Assembly (NCBI GenBank): GCA_028713675.1
Contig: JAQTNV010000021.1
Span: forward strand, 1 to 57,154
Direction: 5' to 3'
DNA: 57,154 nt
Source: a bacterium
Lineage (GTDB): Bacteria > Desulfobacterota > JAPLJL01
A program made the position numbers and the translations under genes. A model generated the notes under the pieces. It worked only from the letters and a program-made list of their open reading frames with translations. It ran no database searches and was not told the origin of the DNA. Below are positions 17,122 to 25,690 of this stretch, piece by piece (within the stretch, counting starts at the first letter, position 1; the number at the start of each line of letters is the position of its first letter).

Positions 17122-18138
17122 ATGACAGTTAACGCTACCCCCGCCTATTTTGCCGCGGAAGAAAAATACCGTGAAGCCAAGACCGTTCCCGAGAAGATCG
17201 CCGCGCTCGAGGAAATGCTCTCGGCCATGCCCAAGCACAAGGCCAGCGAAACACTCAAAAAGGAACTCAAGGCCAAGCTCTCCAAGCTCAAGGAATCCCT
17301 CCAGAAGAAATCCGCCACCGCCTTCCGGGGCACGGTCCCGACCATTAAACGGGAAGGCGCCGGCCAGGTATTCATCATCGGTTCCCCCAATTCCGGTAAA
17401 TCCTCCCTGCTGGCGAACCTGACCAAGGCCACCCCGGAAATCGGTGAATACGCGTTCACCACCCAGACCCTGATCCCCGGGATGATGAAGTTTGAGGATG
17501 TCCAGGTCCAGCTGGTGGACACCCCGGCCATCTCGCCCGAGCATACCCAGACCTGGCTTTCTAGTCTTCTCCGGAACGCGGATGGGATCGTCATCGTTCT
17601 GGACCTGGGATCCGATCAGATTCTCGAAGATTCAGAAGAAGTCTTTAAATACCTGGCCCAATGCAAGATCAGGTTTGCGCCCGCCTCCCCCGCTCAGCCT
17701 GAACCGGGCTGGGTTTCCATCCCGGGTTTTCTGGTCGGGAACAAATCCGACCTCGACGATGACGGCGTGCGCCGCCAGATACTTTCCGAGACGCTCGGCC
17801 CGGGCGCTTCCATAATTCCGGTTTCCCTCCTGGACGAAAACAGCCTGGCCGCCCTGCCGGTAAAAATATTCCGGCTTCTGGATAAAATCCGGGTCTACTG
17901 CAAGGCCCCGGGCAAACCGGCTGATTTCTCATCCCCCACCGTCCTGAAATCCGGGAGCACGGCTTTGGACTTTTCCGAAACCATCCATAAAGACCTGCTG
18001 GAGAAATTCAAATTCGCCCGCCTCTGGCGCAAAGGCCAGGCCGGCGGGGAAAAATCGGAAGGACCCACCCCGGACGGCATCCGCATCGCCAGGGATTACG
18101 AGCTCAAGGATGGGGATGTCGTGGAAATACACACCTAA
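17122..18138 (+). CDS. Obg/DRG-like GTPase with C-terminal TGS domain
   Basis: This is a cytoplasmic GTPase of the TRAFAC class. Residues 1-65 are charged and helical, probably a coiled coil. The P-loop is at about 87-95 (GSPNSGKSS), the switch II motif is LVDTPAI, and G4 is VGNKSD. The end (IRIARDYELKDGDVVEIHT) matches the TGS domain that closes DRG/YchF-type proteins. The length of 338 is short for YchF or Obg and nearer to DRG-like GTPases. A role in ribosome or RNA-related regulation is inferred from the family. It is a single gene, with arrays on both sides. Confidence 0.8.
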   Translation: MTVNATPAYFAAEEKYREAKTVPEKIAALEEMLSAMPKHKASETLKKELKAKLSKLKESLQKKSATAFRGTVPTIKREGAGQVFIIGSPNSGKSSLLANLTKATPEIGEYAFTTQTLIPGMMKFEDVQVQLVDTPAISPEHTQTWLSSLLRNADGIVIVLDLGSDQILEDSEEVFKYLAQCKIRFAPASPAQPEPGWVSIPGFLVGNKSDLDDDGVRRQILSETLGPGASIIPVSLLDENSLAALPVKIFRLLDKIRVYCKAPGKPADFSSPTVLKSGSTALDFSETIHKDLLEKFKFARLWRKGQAGGEKSEGPTPDGIRIARDYELKDGDVVEIHT

Positions 18139-18150
18139 AGGCAGTTCCGA

Positions 18151-18300
18151 GTCTCTGGTTTCGAGTTTCTAGTTAAAAAATTTCTTGGTAGCCGCAGGCT
18201 TCACCCTGCGTCTTAATGTAGGGGCGGGGATCATCCCCGCCCTTTTAAATTTTTCGTCTTTTTTGTCATTGCGAGGAATAATACGACGAAGCAATCTACT
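18151..18300. repeat. Period-7 array and dispersed palindromic repeats
   Basis: Units gtctctg, gtttcga, gtttcta, gtt at 18151-18174 start 13 bases after the GTPase stop. A gtagccgcagg word with gtaggggcggggatcatccc (18188-18245) follows, then a tgtcattgcgaggaa... cgaagcaatct repeat (18264-18298) ending at the stop of the next minus-strand gene. Confidence 0.65.
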
Positions 18301-18303
18301 GGA

Positions 18304-20256
18304 TCATTCTATATAAGAACAAGTTAAGAATGGTGAGATAATATCCAACGGTAAAAGGTCCAAACAGGACCGGCAGGCTTTAGAAATACCCGCATCCTCC
18401 ACTCTCTGCGCATAATCCACGATCATCCAGTTGATCAGTTTGTTCATTTCGTAATTGCCCGGTCCCGCAAGGCCAGGTGGCTCATTTGCGTTAAAGGGCG
18501 CGGGAAGTTTTGAGAGATTAAGCTTCAAAGCCCCGTTAAAGGTGGCATCTCCAAAACCAAAATAAAATAGGGTATCGGGAGAGATCAGGTGATACTTCGT
18601 CGTCGAACCAGACTGAAGAACGCGAGCTTTGGGAGCGATTCCATCTGGGCTGATATTAATAGATATCCCATCCGGATATTTGGTGCTGATCAATTTAACC
18701 CCGTTGAAATGCCCGTTGTCACCCTGGGCATAATATGACTTGCCGCACCAGTAATCAGTCCCGCACTGGTTGGCCAGATTAACCTGCTCCGTCTCGATCG
18801 CAAAGCAATAATTCCCCTTCCCGGGCAAAGTATCGTTACCGCATTCAAAGTAACCCACCAGATCCCGAAAAGGCATATCGAAAAGAGGCTTAATCGCTAG
18901 GGTGAAAAGTCCGTTTGGAAACACGGGAAGTGTCGGGTCTAAAGCGGTGATCACCGGGTTGATGTCGACCGTACCTAAAGCGGTTCCGTTATTGATGGAA
19001 CTCTCGATCTGTGACATGAACGTATCAAGAGAAGGAATAATTCGACCGATTGGTTCAAGAAATACCTGTGAAAGCTCAATGAGATTTTCATTGGCTAAAT
19101 CGATATCCAAAATTATCCCGGAGGTGGTTATCTCCCCCGTAACTACCCCAGGCGGCAAAATATCAATTTGGATTTCTCCATCAGGGCTTAATTTATCAAC
19201 ATAATCCTGGCTAATCGTCATTTTCGCTTCAATATGAATCGTCCCGTTGATCCGGAGCTGATCACCCGCATTTATCGCTGCGTCGCTGGAGATCAGGCAA
19301 ATAACATCATCACACTCGGCCGCGGTTGATTTGGCAGTGTTAATCAAATCGGTATCCAGTTCCCGAAAGGCATCAATCGCCGCGATATATCGGGCCGGGA
19401 CATCAGTCATATTCGAATCCCATCGAGTGATGTTCTTCGCCAGGAATTTAGGATTATCCGCAAAAATTCGACCGATTCTGCGCAAATTCCCTAATGTTTC
19501 CTCGGGTACAAAAACAACAGGAGAACAGGAAATAATTTGGAATAATTTACCGTAATCAGCAGTAAGATCATGGGCATTAGCTGTCTCGATCATGGCAATA
19601 CCAAGATTAGACATTATTTTAATCAATCTGGCTTCGAGGGTACCGGCTCTGCCTTTTAAAGAAATCTTTTGGTAGTAACTGCCGCCTGCACATCCGGCGA
19701 CAATCGGAATATCGACGATTGATCCATCATCTGTTGAAAATGAATACCTATTGGCGATGATTTCATCTGCTTTCATGGATATAGTATCCAATGAATGTTT
19801 TAATGATTCTAATTCTAATATTTCATCTGGTGTTGGTCCGTCAATTATTGTCTGAGATTCATAGTTGGCTGTTGAAACGAAAACAACCGGGCACAACAAA
19901 GCGGAAGAATAAGAACTTATTAAATATTGGATATCAGTTAACATAATTCCATATTGAGCCTCCCCATATTCCGGATCGATGGATTGAATGGCGGAAAAAT
20001 AGGCTTTTGCATTAGAAGGATCGTTTAAACTTATCCCAATCTTTCCAACCATATTTAATCGCTGGCTGTTTAGATCTTCCGGTTTATATTTTGCAATTAA
20101 TTCCTGATAAGCGCTCTGTTTTTTCGCCGGAGTGGTCGCAGACAAAACCTTATTTATGGAATTTTGAATCGGATCGTTTTTCCCGCATCCAAATAAATTC
20201 ATACCAAGGAAAGTGATCCAGATTCCAAACAGCGTTTTTATCCATATATTTTTCAT
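18304..20256 (-). CDS. Large predicted lipoprotein with TPR-like N-terminus, unknown function
   Basis: I do not recognise the family. The ATG at 20256 gives a lipoprotein signal with lipobox LFGC (Cys about residue 24); the longer frame to 20280 is less likely. The first 100 mature residues (ATTPAKKQSAYQELIAKYKP and DPSNAKAYFSAIQSIDPEYG) resemble tetratricopeptide helices; the rest is mixed alpha/beta with several Cys-rich segments (NLANQCGTDYWCGKSY and CRSCLDLL near the end). Codons are somewhat more A+T-rich in the N-terminal half than in neighbouring genes. It is predicted to be membrane-anchored in the periplasm or on the surface. It stands alone between repeat-filled gaps. Confidence 0.65.
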   Translation of the reverse strand: MKNIWIKTLFGIWITFLGMNLFGCGKNDPIQNSINKVLSATTPAKKQSAYQELIAKYKPEDLNSQRLNMVGKIGISLNDPSNAKAYFSAIQSIDPEYGEAQYGIMLTDIQYLISSYSSALLCPVVFVSTANYESQTIIDGPTPDEILELESLKHSLDTISMKADEIIANRYSFSTDDGSIVDIPIVAGCAGGSYYQKISLKGRAGTLEARLIKIMSNLGIAMIETANAHDLTADYGKLFQIISCSPVVFVPEETLGNLRRIGRIFADNPKFLAKNITRWDSNMTDVPARYIAAIDAFRELDTDLINTAKSTAAECDDVICLISSDAAINAGDQLRINGTIHIEAKMTISQDYVDKLSPDGEIQIDILPPGVVTGEITTSGIILDIDLANENLIELSQVFLEPIGRIIPSLDTFMSQIESSINNGTALGTVDINPVITALDPTLPVFPNGLFTLAIKPLFDMPFRDLVGYFECGNDTLPGKGNYCFAIETEQVNLANQCGTDYWCGKSYYAQGDNGHFNGVKLISTKYPDGISINISPDGIAPKARVLQSGSTTKYHLISPDTLFYFGFGDATFNGALKLNLSKLPAPFNANEPPGLAGPGNYEMNKLINWMIVDYAQRVEDAGISKACRSCLDLLPLDIISPFLTCSYIE

Positions 20257-20280
20257 TATTGTTATCACCCTCTCCTTCAT

Positions 20281-21133
20281 CCTCCCCCCTCAAGGGGGAG
20301 GAATTAATATGGGATCGGGATGAAAATAATTTTTTGAGATTTGAGAAGGAAAACCTCCTAAATGTTATTGTCTCGCAGGGGGATAAATAGTCAAGCCAGA
20401 AACGGTTCAAAGTTCAAAGTTCACGGTTCAAGGTTCAGGGGTTCAAGTACCGAGTTAACACATTATAAAATTGGTAGCCGCAGGCTTTTCGATCAGATCC
20501 CGAGGCATTGTGACCGAGGGAAGCCTGCGTTTTTATGTAGGGGCGGGCTTTATGCCCGCCTTTTTTATGCGTAGGAGCGGGGTTAATCCCCGCTTGAGAT
20601 GGGAGGGCACAAGGCCCTCCCCTACGGAAGATGATACGTAGGGGCGGGGTTAACCTGTCCTGAGCGATTTATCCCGAGTTCTATCGAGGGAAGCCGAAGG
20701 ATCCCCGCCCTTTTTCTGACACCAAAACCGGCACTGATACTGACACCGGCACCAAAAATGGTTTGCGCTTTAGGGGCGAAAGGTGAAATAAAAAAGTGGC
20801 CGGAAGCCGACCGCAGGCGACCGAAAAACCAAAACAAAAACGAAATGCGAAAACTTCCGACGAGGAATGGGTTAACGTCGCATCTTTTTATCGTAACTGC
20901 TTGAAATCTATAGAACTCACCTGAATATGCTTTAAATTGAGTCAAATTGGTCGGGAGGCCGAAAACACTGGACTTCAGCGCCTACATCCACAGGGCTATC
21001 CACAAGTTATCCACCATTTCTGTGTACACCTTTCAAAGAGCATAGAGCAAAGGGCAAAGGGCAAAGGGCATAGCGCAGAGAGCATAGAGCAAAAGACAAT
21101 AAAAAAATAAAGAGAAGGAGGCTATTGCAAAAT
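20281..21133. repeat. 853-base gene-free region packed with repeats
   Basis: No credible gene is seen. In order: a period-7 array at 20404-20448 (ggttcaa, agttcaa, agttcac, ggttcaa, ggttcag); a gtagccgcagg...agcctgcg palindrome at 20472-20535, split by about 33 inserted bases; three taggggcgggg-type hairpins (20538-20632); a nested composite at 20637-20712; a period-6 array at 20717-20758 (tgacac, caaaac, cggcac, tgatac, tgacac, cggcac, caaaaa); three DnaA-box-like words at 20985-21015; and an eight-unit period-7 array at 21037-21092 (agagcat, agagcaa, agggcaa, agggcaa, agggcat, agcgcag, agagcat, agagcaa). Confidence 0.75.
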
Positions 21134-21670
21134 TTATTTCTTGATTTTGGTTTTTTTACCGGAGGTTTTTACGGCTTTTGTCTTATTGATCGGTGATTTA
21201 AGACTTTTATCTTTTGATTTTTCTTTCTCATTGCTCGTTGCTCGTCGCTCATTGCTTCCGTTCTTAGAACTTTGAACTGCTTTTCTCTTTGCCGCTTCCC
21301 ACATCTCGTCCAGTTCCTCCAGGGTGAAATCCTTCCATTCTCTTCTGGATTTATTGACCTCTTCCTCAACCAGCCGGAATCTCTGGACAAACCGCCGGGT
21401 GGATTCGTTAAGTGCTTCTTCCGGGTCCAGGCCGAGATGGCGGCCAAGGTTGCTCAAGGCGAAAAGGATATCCCCGAATTCGCTGAAAATTTCCTCCCCG
21501 GATTTGGAATTGACCGCTTCTTCAAGCTCCCCGATCTCCTCCACGCATTTTTTCAGGATGCCTTCCAGGGTGGGCCAGTCGAACCCCACATTGGCGGCTA
21601 TCCCGCTGATCTTCCTGGCGGAAGAAAAGGCGGCGTCTTTCTGATCGGGATCGGGAAGGATGGATTTCAT
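21134..21670 (-). CDS. MazG-like nucleotide pyrophosphohydrolase with basic tail
   Basis: This is a single MazG domain of the all-alpha NTP pyrophosphohydrolase superfamily, which hydrolyses (d)NTPs to NMP and PPi. The metal-binding motif is visible: KKCVEEIGELEEAV followed by IFSEFGDILFALSNLGRHLG. The domain takes about residues 1-125, similar to one half of E. coli MazG. Residues after about 128 are a Ser/Lys/Asn-rich basic tail ending TSGKKTKIKK. The tail's DNA at 21230-21257 is a period-7 array (attgctc, gttgctc, gtcgctc, attgctt on the plus strand), so part of this tail probably arose by repeat insertion. No toxin-antitoxin partner is adjacent. Confidence 0.8.
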   Translation of the reverse strand: MKSILPDPDQKDAAFSSARKISGIAANVGFDWPTLEGILKKCVEEIGELEEAVNSKSGEEIFSEFGDILFALSNLGRHLGLDPEEALNESTRRFVQRFRLVEEEVNKSRREWKDFTLEELDEMWEAAKRKAVQSSKNGSNERRATSNEKEKSKDKSLKSPINKTKAVKTSGKKTKIKK

Positions 21671-21696
21671 TTAAATGATCAATTCCCAAAAAACTG

Positions 21697-21778
21697 TAGC
21701 CGCAACCTTTAGGTTGCGAAGTTAAATCTAACACTACTAATTCAGGACGCAGGCTTAAGCCTGCGGCTACCATAAAGA
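21697..21778. repeat. Dispersed palindromic repeat pair
   Basis: The word gtagccgcaacctttaggtt (21699-21718) and, 30 bases on, gcaggcttaagcctgcggct (21751-21770, followed by acc) have the same ends in opposite orientation. The element fills the gap between the MazG and LarA-like genes and is related to those at 3519, 18188 and 20472. Confidence 0.65.
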
Positions 21779-23134
21779 TTATGCCTGGACGGGGACGGTG
21801 AACGTTGCCCTGGGCAGGACCACCACTTCGGCTTTGTTCCCGCACTTCTTAAAAGCGAAATCCAGTGCCTCATCAACCGTATGCGCCGGCTGGCAGAAGG
21901 TCGTGCAGACATCCTTGTCCGGGAGACTCGAAACCAGCAGGCAATCCACATTCTCGGGCAGATAGCGGGTCAAACCGAGCTGGTAAATGACTTCGTTGAT
22001 AACCAAAGCCCCCCCTACCCCGTCCGGGCATTCGGTCGCGACAATGATCACCCCTCCCGGCTTCACAATAATGGCCGCCGGGGCGACGGTCTTGGTGGAT
22101 TGGTAGATATTATTCGCTACCGGGAGGGAATCCGAAACGATCACGATCTCCGCCGAGCGGGCCGGGAACTTGACCTCGAACATCTCCTTGGCCGTCTTCA
22201 CCCCTTCCCGGTGCGCCTTTATGAAATCCCCCGCCACCACCTTGACCGGCTCTCCCTTGCTGCTGACCACCACGTTCACGATGAAGAAATTGGGCACCAG
22301 GGCGGCGGCCGCCTCCATGTCCTGCCGGACGACGTTTTCCTCGATGATTCCCAGCTTGGCCTTGGGATGGGTTTTCATGAAATGGTTGGGGCCGATGGTG
22401 GCGATATGGGCCACCCCGGGGAGAATGGACTTGGCTCCCCCGGCGTAACCGGCGAAGTAATGAGGCTTGATCTGGCCGAGCGCGATCACCAGGTCGGCCT
22501 CCGCGACCACCTTGTTGATCAGGACCGTTTTCTTCCGGGAAGCCAGGAAGGCGAAAACCAGCCGTCCGATGATCCCGAGCCGGATCATCTTGCGAACGGC
22601 ATGGAAATTAAAGGTAATAAGGTTTTTCAGGAATCTGAAGAAAGTCGGAACGGCGTGCTTCAGCGAACGCTTGATCTCGTCCCAGATATAATCGATATAA
22701 AAGTCCTTCAAACGGTGCGGGGTGGTGCCGATCTTCTTCATCTCCCCGAGGTCGTTGCAGGTGTGGTTGATGATTTTATAGCGCTTGATTATCTCGTCGC
22801 TCAATCCCCATCTTTCCTGCGGCAGGATTGGATGCTTGGCATAGGCGATGACGATGGTGATATCCGAATCCGGCTGGGGCAGGTATTCGCGGACCACGTT
22901 GAAGGTTTCCGTCTTGGGGAACCTCCGGGCCGGGTCGCTGATGATAACCGCCACTTTTTTGGCGTTCTTGGCCATTTCCCGGAGGGGTTTCTGTCCGATC
23001 GGGTTGTCCAGGACCTTCCTGAGTTCCCCCTCGAAGTCCGCCATCCCCGGTTTATCGTTTGGCAAAACCACCGCCTTGAGATTGGGCGGATCCTTGATCT
23101 GCATGGGTTTACTGCCGTAAGGAAGTTCTATCAT
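21779..23134 (-). CDS. Nickel-dependent lactate racemase-like (LarA/DUF2088) protein
   Basis: The 451-residue protein matches the LarA fold. The core segment KPHYFAGYAGGAKSILPGVA holds the His and Lys equivalent to the pincer-cofactor ligands of lactate racemase, and KVAVIISDPARRFP and SAEIVIVSDSLPVANNIYQS are typical of its two domains. The usual GTHR-type loop is replaced by AYAKHPILPQERWG, so the substrate may not be lactate. LarB, LarC and LarE, which make the nickel-pincer cofactor, are not in this window. The start is well supported by GGAGGG seven bases upstream. It is a single gene. Confidence 0.75.
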   Translation of the reverse strand: MIELPYGSKPMQIKDPPNLKAVVLPNDKPGMADFEGELRKVLDNPIGQKPLREMAKNAKKVAVIISDPARRFPKTETFNVVREYLPQPDSDITIVIAYAKHPILPQERWGLSDEIIKRYKIINHTCNDLGEMKKIGTTPHRLKDFYIDYIWDEIKRSLKHAVPTFFRFLKNLITFNFHAVRKMIRLGIIGRLVFAFLASRKKTVLINKVVAEADLVIALGQIKPHYFAGYAGGAKSILPGVAHIATIGPNHFMKTHPKAKLGIIEENVVRQDMEAAAALVPNFFIVNVVVSSKGEPVKVVAGDFIKAHREGVKTAKEMFEVKFPARSAEIVIVSDSLPVANNIYQSTKTVAPAAIIVKPGGVIIVATECPDGVGGALVINEVIYQLGLTRYLPENVDCLLVSSLPDKDVCTTFCQPAHTVDEALDFAFKKCGNKAEVVVLPRATFTVPVQA

Positions 23135-23313
23135 TTTGTCCCTCCGGATTTGGTTTGATTTTCAGGTCCGAAAACCTGGAAGATATTATTAATCTTGGGG
23201 ATTAAATAATAAATAGGAGATCTTCTATTCACCCTCACCCTTTCCCTCTCCCCTCCGCTTGCCCCGCCAAAGGCGGGGAGGGAGAGGGGGGAACATTAGG
23301 TGAATTTTCCAGG

Positions 23314-23949
23314 TTACCTGTTTTCCTGCCCGGCCCTTCTGATCAGCAGTCCCGTTGTCGACACCAGTACTCTGAGTTCTTCAGTCTGGGTTGAGCCGAC
23401 AAAACTAGCGGACCCGTATTCGGCGTCCACCAGTCTACTCAGGATCGCGAACCTGCGCCGGAGATCGAACAGGTCCAGAGGCTTTTTCCGGGACAGCTCG
23501 AAAACCGTGCGTGGCTTGTTTCTTTCGTCATCGATATTTATATAGCGGCCCGATACCCTGTCCAGTTCGTAAACGGTATGCAATCCCAGAATGTTCACGA
23601 TGGGTTTCCACTTGAGGATGTGGGCGTCTACGTAAAACTGGTCGCCGGCCAGGGAGAACACTTCTTCCCTGCCGTCGGGCAGGACAAAACGGGCGGTGAA
23701 CCTCTGCGGTCCCTCCGGTTCTATTTTCACCGTCGCTGCCAGTTCCTCCTTGATCAGGGTGTGATAACCCTGGATGGAAACGATAATGACAACAAAGAGG
23801 GCCGCCTTTAAAAAGGCGATTATGGCCAGCAGGACGAAGAAAACCGTGCCGATTAATTTTCTTTTACTCAGGGTCCAAACCGCACCGCCGAGGCAGATCA
23901 ATCCGACCAAACCACAAAGAATTGCGGCGGTAATCAATGTGTTCGACAT
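23314..23949 (-). CDS. Membrane-anchored protein of unknown function
   Basis: The protein has two N-terminal transmembrane helices (LITAAILCGLVGLICLGGAVW and IGTVFFVLLAIIAFLKAALFVVIIV, residues 5-60), followed by a soluble domain of about 150 residues with mostly beta-strand character (RFTARFVLPDGREEVFSLAGDQFYVDAHILKW). The soluble part probably faces the periplasm. Similar proteins in other proteobacteria are annotated as hypothetical or loosely as efflux components; I see no transporter motif. The ATG at 23949 has AAGGAA upstream and is preferred over the TTG at 23955. Confidence 0.65.
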   Translation of the reverse strand: MSNTLITAAILCGLVGLICLGGAVWTLSKRKLIGTVFFVLLAIIAFLKAALFVVIIVSIQGYHTLIKEELAATVKIEPEGPQRFTARFVLPDGREEVFSLAGDQFYVDAHILKWKPIVNILGLHTVYELDRVSGRYINIDDERNKPRTVFELSRKKPLDLFDLRRRFAILSRLVDAEYGSASFVGSTQTEELRVLVSTTGLLIRRAGQENR

Positions 23950-23955
23950 AATCAA

Positions 23956-24364
23956 ATATTTCCTTTGTCTATAAAAAAATCATACCGGACATGGCCGAGG
24001 GTGTCAAAGCAGCGCCAATAGTTCTCGTAAATTATTTCATTTTAATATCGTCATTGCGCCTGCCCGCCTCCATCTTGTCATCCTGAGCCTTTTATTTCTT
24101 GTCATCCTGAGTTTTATTTTTTGTCATCCTGAGTCTTTTATTTCTTGTCATCCTGAGCCTTTTATTTCTTGTCATCCTGAGCGACAGCGAAGGATCTCGC
24201 TTTCAAGGCAGTACTTGTCATTGCTATGGGATCAAAATCAGGAATTCTCACCAGCAAACGCCAAAGTAGAGTCCTCAACGTAGGCGGGTAAAGACCTGGC
24301 CTGAAATTCCTAAATAACTTCTCTATTACCTACTAATAGTATAATATCATTAATATAACTGAGT
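23956..24364. repeat. Tandem copies of a tgtcatcctgag repeat arm
   Basis: This 409-base gap holds five consecutive copies of tgtcatcctgag spaced about 24-25 bases apart by ccttttatttct-like linkers (about 24076-24182). The last continues into a full cgacagcgaaggatctcgc repeat ending near 24201. Copies of the complete repeat occur at 15115 and 28945. The remainder (24205-24364) shows no gene; a TATAAT at about 24340 lies in A+T-rich DNA upstream of the nuclease gene, without a clear -35. Confidence 0.65.
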
Positions 24365-25243
24365 ATGTTTGATTCATTTAAAAATATATGCTTCGTCTTA
24401 TTTCTATTAATCGCCTCGCTCTGTTGGGGATTCCCTACCCTATCCTACCCTTCCGATCTGCAGACATTCACTAATATCAAGCTGATAAATGACCCGTCCA
24501 ATGACGGGGACAGCTTCCGGATAGAGTTAAATGGAAAAATATTTCGTTTGAGACTTTATTTCGTTGACTGCCCTGAAACCACCACCAGCGCTAAAGCCGA
24601 TGCCGAAAGAGTCCGGGAACAAAGCCGTTATTTCGGGCTGGCCGCTCCGGCCCGCGTCATTTTTTTCGGAAACGAAGCGAAAAAATTTACGTCTCAAATC
24701 CTTTCCAAGCCCTTTACCGTTCAAACCGCTTTTGCCTCGGCCCCGGGAAGATCGGCCCAGGGCCGGATATACGGCTTCGTCACCACTTCTGAAGGATATG
24801 ATCTTGGAACGCTTCTGGTGAAAAGCGGACTTGCCCGGGCCAAAGGCATCGGTCGGGAATCCGCGGATGGCACAAAACGCCTGGAAATAACTGCGCGGCT
24901 TCAGGATCTGGAGAACGCGGCCATGCTGAAACGGGCGGGTATTTGGGCTGAAACCGACCCTAACCGGCTTGCGGACTTTCGCTCCCAGCAAAGACGCGAA
25001 GACCAAGAATTAAAGGAAATTCAGGAAAATGTGGAGGAATCTCCCTCTCTTTTCAAATCGCTTGATATTAACACCGCGACCGCGGAGGAGCTTCAAACCA
25101 TCAAGGGAATCGGGCCGGTATTGGCTGAGCGAATCATCGCCGGCCGACCGTATAAAACCGTGGATGATCTTCTTAAGGTGAATGGAATCGGCTACCAAAA
25201 ACTAGACAAAATCCGCCCTTTTTGCACCATCAAATCTCAATAA
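24365..25243 (+). CDS. Secreted thermonuclease-like protein fused to a ComEA-type helix-hairpin-helix domain
   Basis: Residues 1 to about 25 are a signal sequence. Residues about 40-200 are a staphylococcal nuclease (SNase) domain: NDGDSFRI carries the metal-binding Asp, RLRLYFVDCPE carries the Arg/Asp/Glu triad region, and GRIYGFV carries the second catalytic Arg. After a charged linker (about 205-225), residues 230-290 match the ComEA-type double HhH (DINTATAEELQTIKGIGP and VNGIGYQKLDKIRPF), a DNA-binding module. The protein should act outside the cytoplasm on DNA, for scavenging or during uptake. SNase and HhH domains are each common; their fusion is less so. Single gene, followed by the A+T-rich island. 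Confidence 0.85.
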   Translation: MFDSFKNICFVLFLLIASLCWGFPTLSYPSDLQTFTNIKLINDPSNDGDSFRIELNGKIFRLRLYFVDCPETTTSAKADAERVREQSRYFGLAAPARVIFFGNEAKKFTSQILSKPFTVQTAFASAPGRSAQGRIYGFVTTSEGYDLGTLLVKSGLARAKGIGRESADGTKRLEITARLQDLENAAMLKRAGIWAETDPNRLADFRSQQRREDQELKEIQENVEESPSLFKSLDINTATAEELQTIKGIGPVLAERIIAGRPYKTVDDLLKVNGIGYQKLDKIRPFCTIKSQ

Positions 25244-25291
25244 GGCTAATTACAGGAGGAAACGTCAAATTAAAGACCTGGCCCCGGACGT

Positions 25292-25591
25292 TTACTTCGT
25301 TAGATTATTTTTAACACGAACTTTTTCATTTTCTATTGTTATATCAGCCTTTGCGAAGTAATTTATATTATGATCCTTAATAGCTCGATCAAAAATATTA
25401 ATTAAAGGAATAATGTGTTCTATATAGTACTCACATCTTTCTGCAGCAAGAGAGAGAGACTGGCGTCTTGCATTAAGACGAGCTGTGTCTTTGGCAATCT
25501 TTAATTGCCAAAGGCCTATAATCCCGAGAATAACTAAGGATGGTCCAGAAGCAAAATATAGTAGCTCTAGCACTGATTGTAATTTTTCCAT
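25292..25591 (-). CDS. Small single-helix membrane protein
   Basis: This 99-residue protein has one transmembrane helix near the N-terminus (LLYFASGPSLVILGIIGLWQL) followed by a soluble helical part (AKDTARLNARRQSLSLAAERC). The layout recalls the start of DUF4760-type proteins but is shorter, and I cannot confirm it. The ribosome site GGGGGTG precedes the ATG; the next minus-strand gene has the same unusual G-run. Codon use is A+T-rich compared with the genes up to 25243, marking the start of the island. Function unknown. Confidence 0.55.
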   Translation of the reverse strand: MEKLQSVLELLYFASGPSLVILGIIGLWQLKIAKDTARLNARRQSLSLAAERCEYYIEHIIPLINIFDRAIKDHNINYFAKADITIENEKVRVKNNLTK

Positions 25592-25690
25592 AATTACACC
25601 CCCGTTTTAAAAAATTTTATATTTATTTAGGTTAACCTACTAATCCATACGTATGTTTTTCGTCGCTTTAATTTATTTTGATCTATTTTC

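Noticed and set aside
20622-20945. 107-codon open frame on the minus strand in the repeat-rich gap
   Set aside because: Much of it is made of the composite repeat and the period-6 array, and the peptide resembles no protein.
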